Shown here in pieces: positions 5,813 to 9,472 of a DNA stretch of 9,472 nt. The stretch lies in the NCBI GenBank assembly GCA_026225435.1, contig JAMFST010000059.1, positions 1 to 9,472 on the forward strand, in the 5' to 3' direction. The notes under the pieces were generated by a model. That model saw nothing but the letters and a program-made list of their open reading frames with translations, was not told the origin of the DNA and searched no databases. Positions within the stretch are counted from its first letter, which is position 1, and each line of letters starts with the position of its first letter. The translations under genes were made by a program, and so were the position numbers. This DNA comes from Labilithrix luteola (GTDB lineage: Bacteria > Myxococcota_A > Polyangia > Polyangiales > Polyangiaceae).

Positions 5813-7465
5813 ATGCGCAGCGACACCCAGCTGACCGAATCGTTCTGGCAGGCCGACACGACCGAGGAGCTGCTGCACGTCACGCTCTCCGACGTGCTCC
5901 GCAAGACGGCGGCGGAGGTCCCCGATCGCATCGCCCTCGTCGATGGGGGCGTGGCCGATCCGGCGCAGCGACGTCGCTGGACCTACGTCGAGCTGCTGGC
6001 CACGGTGGAGCGGACGGCGCGCGCGCTGCTGGCCCGCTTCCGGCCGGGCGAGAAGGTGGCGATCTGCGCCCCCAACTCACCCGAGTGGATCCTGTTGCAG
6101 CTCGGTCTGAACTTCGCCGGCCTGGTGCTCGTACCGATCAACCCGGCCTACCGCGCCGCCGAGCTCGAGGTGATCCTCGAGAGCTCCGGTGCCGCCGGCA
6201 TCTTCCACACCGCGAAGTTCCGCGACAACCCGCTCACCGAGACCATCGCCACCCTGCGCGCGAGCCTCCCGAGCCTCCGCGAGGCGCACCTCGTCGAGGA
6301 CTTCGAGCGCTTCATCGCCGGCGCCGCGGGGAGCGAGATCGAGCTGCCCAGGCTGGCGCCGGACGCGCTCCTGCAGATCCAGTTCACCTCCGGGACCGCC
6401 GGCGTCCCCAAGGGGGCGCAGCTGCACCACTACGGCACCTTCAACACCTCGCGTTTCGTCGCCCTGCGCGCCGGCTTCCCCGACGGCGGCGTGTGGCTCA
6501 ACGCCATGCCGCTCTTCCACGTCGGCGGCGCGGTGGTCTGCGAGTTCGGCACCTGGGCGCAACGCGGCACCTTCGTCATCGCCCCGGGCTTCGATCCGGG
6601 CATGGTCCTCGAGCTGATCGAGAGCGAGAAGGTGAACACCACCCTCGTCGTCCCCACGATGATCCTCGCGCTCCTCACGCACCCGGACTTCTCCACGCGC
6701 GATCACTCGAGCATGGTCGCGGTGCTCACCGGCGCCGCCATGGTCTCGGCCGATCTCGTCCGCCGCACCAAGGCCGCCTTCGAGTGTGCGCTGGTCATCC
6801 TCTTCGGCCAGACGGAGCTCAACGGCGTCGTCTCGGTGACCACCCCGCAGGACAGCGTCGAGGACCAGTCCGGCACCGTCGGCCGCCCGCTCCCCCAGGC
6901 CGACGTCCGCATCATCGACGAGGAGGGCAGGACCACCCCCGTCGGCGTCGCCGGCGAGATCGTCGTGCGCGGCTACCAGTGCATGATGGGCTACAGCGGC
7001 GACCCCGAGCTGAGCGCGCAGACGCTGGGCAAGGACGGCTGGCTCCACACCGGTGACGTCGGCACGCTCGACAGCCGCGGCTACCTGCGCATCTCCGCCC
7101 GCCTCAAGGACATGATCATCCGCGGCGGGATGAACCTCTACCCACGCGAGATCGAGGACGTCCTCGGCGCGCACGAGGACGTGGGCGACGTCAGCGTCGT
7201 CGGCATCGCCAACGAGCGCTGGGGGGAGATCATCGCCGCCGTGATCCGCCCCGCCAACAAGGAGCGATCGATCTCGCCCGATGTTCTCCACGCGTACTGT
7301 CGCGAGAAGCTCGCGGCGCACAAGGCCCCCGCCGTGTGGTTCGTCATCGACGCGTACCCGATGACCCCCTCCGGCAAGATCCAGAAGTTCATGCTGCAAA
7401 GGTGGATCGCCTCGGGTGAGATCAAGCCGGTCCCCTGGTCGCGCATGACGATGACCGAGGACTGA
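5813..7465 (+). CDS. AMP-forming acyl-CoA synthetase/ligase (FadD-like)
   Basis: A 550-residue adenylate-forming enzyme that activates a carboxylic acid with ATP and CoA to acyl-CoA. Core motifs are in order: the phosphate loop FTSGTAGVPKG at 191-201, the substrate/AMP motif FGQTELNG at 331-338, GWLHTGDVG at 409-417, the hinge RLKDMIIRGGMNLYPREIE at 430-448, and the catalytic lysine Lys522 in TPSGKIQKF. All residues expected for activity are visible. The general layout is that of medium/long-chain acyl-CoA synthetases; chain length or aromatic preference cannot be read. ATG 5813 was chosen because the upstream GGAGGAG (5802-5808) is a strong ribosome site and the in-frame extension to 5777 overlaps the previous gene. 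It is the last of the tightly coupled genes and presumably feeds the dehydrogenases encoded upstream. Confidence 0.9.
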   Translation: MRSDTQLTESFWQADTTEELLHVTLSDVLRKTAAEVPDRIALVDGGVADPAQRRRWTYVELLATVERTARALLARFRPGEKVAICAPNSPEWILLQLGLNFAGLVLVPINPAYRAAELEVILESSGAAGIFHTAKFRDNPLTETIATLRASLPSLREAHLVEDFERFIAGAAGSEIELPRLAPDALLQIQFTSGTAGVPKGAQLHHYGTFNTSRFVALRAGFPDGGVWLNAMPLFHVGGAVVCEFGTWAQRGTFVIAPGFDPGMVLELIESEKVNTTLVVPTMILALLTHPDFSTRDHSSMVAVLTGAAMVSADLVRRTKAAFECALVILFGQTELNGVVSVTTPQDSVEDQSGTVGRPLPQADVRIIDEEGRTTPVGVAGEIVVRGYQCMMGYSGDPELSAQTLGKDGWLHTGDVGTLDSRGYLRISARLKDMIIRGGMNLYPREIEDVLGAHEDVGDVSVVGIANERWGEIIAAVIRPANKERSISPDVLHAYCREKLAAHKAPAVWFVIDAYPMTPSGKIQKFMLQRWIASGEIKPVPWSRMTMTED

Positions 7466-7497
7466 CGACGAAGACGGGGCGGCGTAGAGTCGCCTCC

Positions 7498-8154
7498 ATG
7501 GCCCTCAAGCTCTTCGGTCACGACACGTCGCCGTACGTCCGCCGCATCCGCATCTTGCTCGACGAGCTCGAGGTCCCCTTCGAGCGCGACAGCCACGGGT
7601 GGCTGGACGCGACCGAGGAGTTCAAGGCGGCGTCGCCCATCCAGCGGCTGCCGATGCTCGATCGCGGGCCTTCGGCGAAGAACCAGTACGTCTACGACTC
7701 GAAGGTCATCGCCGAGGTCGTCTACCGCGATCTCCCCCGCCTGCGCGGTACGGGCACGAGCGCGCGGACGGACGTGCAGCAGACGTTGTGGCTCGCCGGG
7801 CTCGAGGAGCGGGACGTCAACGTGTTCACCGTGCTCGATGGCGGGCTCGACGCCGCCATCAACGGCTTCTGCATCGAGCAGGCCGGGTGCCCGCGCACGC
7901 AGAACGGGTACCTGCAGCGGCAGTTCGACCGCGCGCAAGCGTGCTTCGTCTGGCTCGACGAGCAGTACCAGGGCGGGCCGACGCTCACCAAGGGGCAGCT
8001 CGCTCACGTCGACGTGGCCATCGCCACCGCGCTCGACTGGATCGCCTTCCGCCAGGTGTTCGACGTCTCCGCCTGGCCGAGCCTCGTCGCCATGCAGCAG
8101 GTCCACCAGGAGCGACCGAGCTTCGTCGCGACCTACCCGTACCCGCGCTGCTGA
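7498..8154 (+). CDS. Glutathione S-transferase-like protein
   Basis: A 218-residue cytoplasmic protein with a GST layout. The N-terminal thioredoxin fold has the thiol-activating region TSPYVRRIR at 10-18 (Ser11 a candidate catalytic residue), the likely cis-proline at Leu51-Pro52, and Asp67-Ser68 in the place of the glutathione-binding Glu-Ser. The all-helical C-terminal domain has a helix containing HVDVAIATALDWI (170-182) that resembles the GST N-capping segment. The N-terminal fold resembles stringent-starvation/MaiA-type GSTs, but class and substrate are unclear. The start ATG lies 32 bp after the ligase and has no clear Shine-Dalgarno, so it is either weakly translated with the operon or has its own signals. 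A role in handling electrophilic enoyl or aromatic intermediates would fit the location but is inference. Its TGA directly abuts the TetR stop. Confidence 0.75.
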   Translation: MALKLFGHDTSPYVRRIRILLDELEVPFERDSHGWLDATEEFKAASPIQRLPMLDRGPSAKNQYVYDSKVIAEVVYRDLPRLRGTGTSARTDVQQTLWLAGLEERDVNVFTVLDGGLDAAINGFCIEQAGCPRTQNGYLQRQFDRAQACFVWLDEQYQGGPTLTKGQLAHVDVAIATALDWIAFRQVFDVSAWPSLVAMQQVHQERPSFVATYPYPRC

Positions 8155-8871
8155 CTAGCGACGGGCGAGCGCTCGCAGCGCCGCGACCTCGTCGCCGAGC
8201 GCGGCGGCCTTCGCCTCGAGACCGTCGAGCGCGGCCTCCACCCGCTTTCGATCGCGCAACGGCTCCACCGCGAGCCCGGAGAAGACGACGCGGGCGATGC
8301 TGTCCGCCGTCTCCTCCACGGGAAAATCGCGCTTCTCCCGCAGGTACGCCCAGGCCCGGTTCTCGATGCAGCCGAAGACCATGTCGCGCACGAGCGTCGG
8401 CGAGACGTCGTCGCGCAGGATGCCGTCGGCGATGCCGTGCTCGATCACGGTCACCACCGTCGACGTGAAGCGCCGGTTCAGCGCGTAGATCTCCGTGGAG
8501 CGGTAGGCCGGATCGGTGCGCATCTCGGTCAGGACGAAGCGGCTCAGCGACGGCTCCTGCCGCAGCACCTCGAAGCTGTGACGGATGACCAGCCGCAGCT
8601 GCTCGAAGACGTCGGTCTCCCGCGCGAGCGCCGGCTCGAGCGAGAGGATCTCGCCGAACCACTCGGCCGCCACGCGCAGCAGCAGGTCACGCTTGGTGGG
8701 GAAGTAGCGGTAGATGGTCGCTTCCGACACGCCGACCCGCTCGGCCACGCCGGCGGTGACGAAGCTCTCGTGCCCACGCGCGGCCAGCTCGCGACGAGCG
8801 TGCGCCATGATCTCGGCGATGCGATCGTCGGGCGGGAGTCGTGCGCTGCGTCGGGTGGCCGTGGCGGGCAT
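8155..8871 (-). CDS. TetR/AcrR-family transcriptional regulator
   Basis: A 238-residue regulator with a classic N-terminal helix-turn-helix at about 37-63 (GVAERVGVSEATIYRYFPTK), preceded by a helix RIAEIMAHARRELAARG. The ligand-binding helical domain follows, then an unusual C-terminal tail at 208-238 with hydrophobic residues in a 4-3 heptad spacing (V211, L215, L218, A222, L225, V229, L232), predicting a short coiled coil. ATG 8871 was chosen because it gives the usual short leader before the first helix; longer in-frame starts up to 8958 run through the operator region. Family members commonly repress adjacent divergent genes and respond to acyl-CoA or aromatic-CoA ligands. Its neighbours are a benzoyl-CoA-reductase-type gene (divergent) and the acyl-CoA operon (convergent, no gap). 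Which one it controls is not proved. Confidence 0.9.
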   Translation of the reverse strand: MPATATRRSARLPPDDRIAEIMAHARRELAARGHESFVTAGVAERVGVSEATIYRYFPTKRDLLLRVAAEWFGEILSLEPALARETDVFEQLRLVIRHSFEVLRQEPSLSRFVLTEMRTDPAYRSTEIYALNRRFTSTVVTVIEHGIADGILRDDVSPTLVRDMVFGCIENRAWAYLREKRDFPVEETADSIARVVFSGLAVEPLRDRKRVEAALDGLEAKAAALGDEVAALRALARR

Positions 8872-8901
8872 CCAGGGACCTGGTTTTTCCCACGTGAGAC
8901 A

Positions 8902-8917
8902 GACTGAGTCAAACTCA
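8902..8917. promoter_or_regulatory. Candidate TetR operator, TetR-proximal site
   Basis: The sequence contains the palindrome gact-g-agtc (8902-8910), which overlaps tgagt-caa-actca (8905-8917). It lies 30-45 bp from the TetR start in the divergent spacer. The core actgagtc (8903-8910) recurs at 8976-8983. On the - strand a TTGACT (8912-8907) overlaps the site and could be a -35 box for the TetR gene, although the hexamer 17 bp further (gaaaaa) is a poor -10. Confidence 0.5.
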
Positions 8918-8968
8918 CTTATCGGGACACAACTATGGCTCATGGCCCACCGCGTCACGACCTTCGGC

Positions 8969-8990
8969 TTGACTTACTGAGTCTGTATCA
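8969..8990. promoter_or_regulatory. Candidate TetR operator, distal site near the reductase gene
   Basis: The partial palindrome tactgagtctgta (8975-8987; 10 of 13 positions symmetric) carries the same actgagtc core as the site at 8903. It lies 18-30 bp before the ATG at 9005. TTGACT at 8969-8974 overlaps it as a possible -35 box on the + strand. The spacing to the start codon leaves little room for a standard -10, so the promoter call is weak while the operator call is moderate. Confidence 0.5.
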
Positions 8991-9004
8991 GCAAGCTTCT
9001 GGGT

Positions 9005-9472
9005 ATGGCTGACTCTCCCGAAGCGCTCTCCGTCGACCAGATCGTCGGCAAGCTGGCCGGCGCAGCGACCGATCCGAACGAGACCGCGCGCGCGTGGAAG
9101 GCAGCGACGGGCGGCAAGGTGGTCGGCTCGTTCCCGATGCACTTCCCGGCCGAGATCCTCCACGCCGCCGGCGCGCTCCCGGTCATCCTCCAGGAGTCCA
9201 ACGACCCCATCACTGTCGGTGGCGGCTCGTTCTATCCGTTCTTCTGCGGCTACACGCGCAGCGTCGTCGACCAGGCGAGCAAGGGGGACTTCGCCTACCT
9301 CGATGCGATCATGTTCGGCGACCACTGCGTGCAGATGCTCAGCGCGGCGGACGTCATCCGCATGCGCATGCCGGACCTGCAGGTCGGGTTCTACCAGTTC
9401 ATCCCCGCGCTCAAGGACAACTGGTCGGCGGAGAACGCGGAGCGCTCGCTGCGCCGCTGCATCGAGGGGGTC
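9005..9472 (+). CDS. Benzoyl-CoA reductase / 2-hydroxyacyl-CoA dehydratase family subunit (3' partial)
   Basis: The frame is open from ATG 9005 to the end of the window (156 residues seen; family members are usually 370-430). The N-terminal region matches the BcrC/BcrB/HgdB family: ARAWKAA at 29-35, KVVGSFPMHFPAEILHAAGALPV at 38-60, then FFCGYTRS with Cys81 followed by Arg85-Ser86, and FGDHCVQM with Cys108. These two cysteines sit where the family binds its [4Fe-4S] cluster; the third lies beyond the window. Such subunits either reduce the aromatic ring of benzoyl-CoA or dehydrate 2-hydroxyacyl-CoA and need an ATP-driven activator. The start lacks a clear ribosome site. It is divergent from the TetR gene with operator-like sequences between, so it is probably repressed by it. 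Distinguishing reductase from dehydratase needs the rest of the cluster. Confidence 0.85.
   Translation, partial: MADSPEALSVDQIVGKLAGAATDPNETARAWKAATGGKVVGSFPMHFPAEILHAAGALPVILQESNDPITVGGGSFYPFFCGYTRSVVDQASKGDFAYLDAIMFGDHCVQMLSAADVIRMRMPDLQVGFYQFIPALKDNWSAENAERSLRRCIEGV

Noticed and set aside
4489..5931. 480-codon - strand frame across the second dehydrogenase and the ligase start
   Set aside because: It spans two recognised genes and their junction, and its translation is repetitive and without motifs, as expected for an antisense shadow in high-GC DNA.
6077..7399. 440-codon - strand frame opposite the ligase
   Set aside because: Shadow of a gene with every adenylating-enzyme motif in place on the + strand.
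8165..8176. Perfect 12-bp palindrome gcgagcgctcgc at the TetR 3' end
   Set aside because: It lies inside the coding sequence for the Ala/Arg/Leu-rich tail, has no loop or T-run, and such palindromes are common in GC-rich coding DNA.
8969..8997. TTGACT as a full sigma-70 promoter for the reductase gene
   Set aside because: The hexamers 17 and 18 bp downstream (caagct, aagctt) match the -10 consensus at only two positions, so only a possible -35 role is mentioned.

Overview
The window is GC-rich and densely coding, with G/C at most third codon positions (judged by eye, not computed). This fits a high-GC proteobacterium or myxobacterium-like organism, but nothing here fixes the taxonomy. No rRNA, tRNA, CRISPR array or transposase was seen.

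Region 1 (1-2002) looks rearranged. It starts with the 3' end of an unidentified + strand gene (1-348). A 194-bp gap follows, holding a striking long imperfect palindrome (401-472). Next on the - strand come a site-2 protease (peptidase M50) homologue that lacks its usual N-terminus (543-1178) and the 5' two thirds of an NADP-dependent medium-chain oxidoreductase (about 1382-2002). A 23-bp perfect direct repeat lies at 347-369 and 1362-1384. Its second copy sits exactly where recognisable oxidoreductase homology stops, so this stretch carries the footprint of an insertion, deletion or recombination.

Region 2 (2086-8154) is a tightly packed + strand operon for CoA-ester catabolism: a MaoC-type hot-dog hydratase, a CitE/HpcH-HpaI-type CoA-ester lyase, two acyl-CoA dehydrogenases, an AMP-forming acyl-CoA ligase and, slightly detached, a glutathione-S-transferase-like protein. 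The first five genes overlap or lie 1-23 bp apart. Read in chemical order they give activation, alpha/beta-desaturation, hydration and C-C cleavage by a lyase. No hydroxyacyl-CoA dehydrogenase or thiolase is present, which suits a beta-branched or dicarboxylic-type substrate such as itaconate or leucine intermediates. The actual substrate cannot be read from the sequence.

Region 3 (8155-9472) has a TetR-family repressor on the - strand whose stop codon abuts that of the GST-like gene. Divergent from it is the start of a benzoyl-CoA reductase / 2-hydroxyacyl-CoA dehydratase family subunit that runs off the window. The 133-bp divergent spacer contains two copies of an ACTGAGTC core in partial palindromes, and a related core lies just upstream of the MaoC operon. 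One TetR regulator controlling both units is therefore a reasonable hypothesis.

Most of the window is recognisable metabolism. The parts most worth a second look are the repeat, palindrome and gene-remnant region at 347-1384, the lyase-based degradation logic of the operon, and the possible shared TetR operator.
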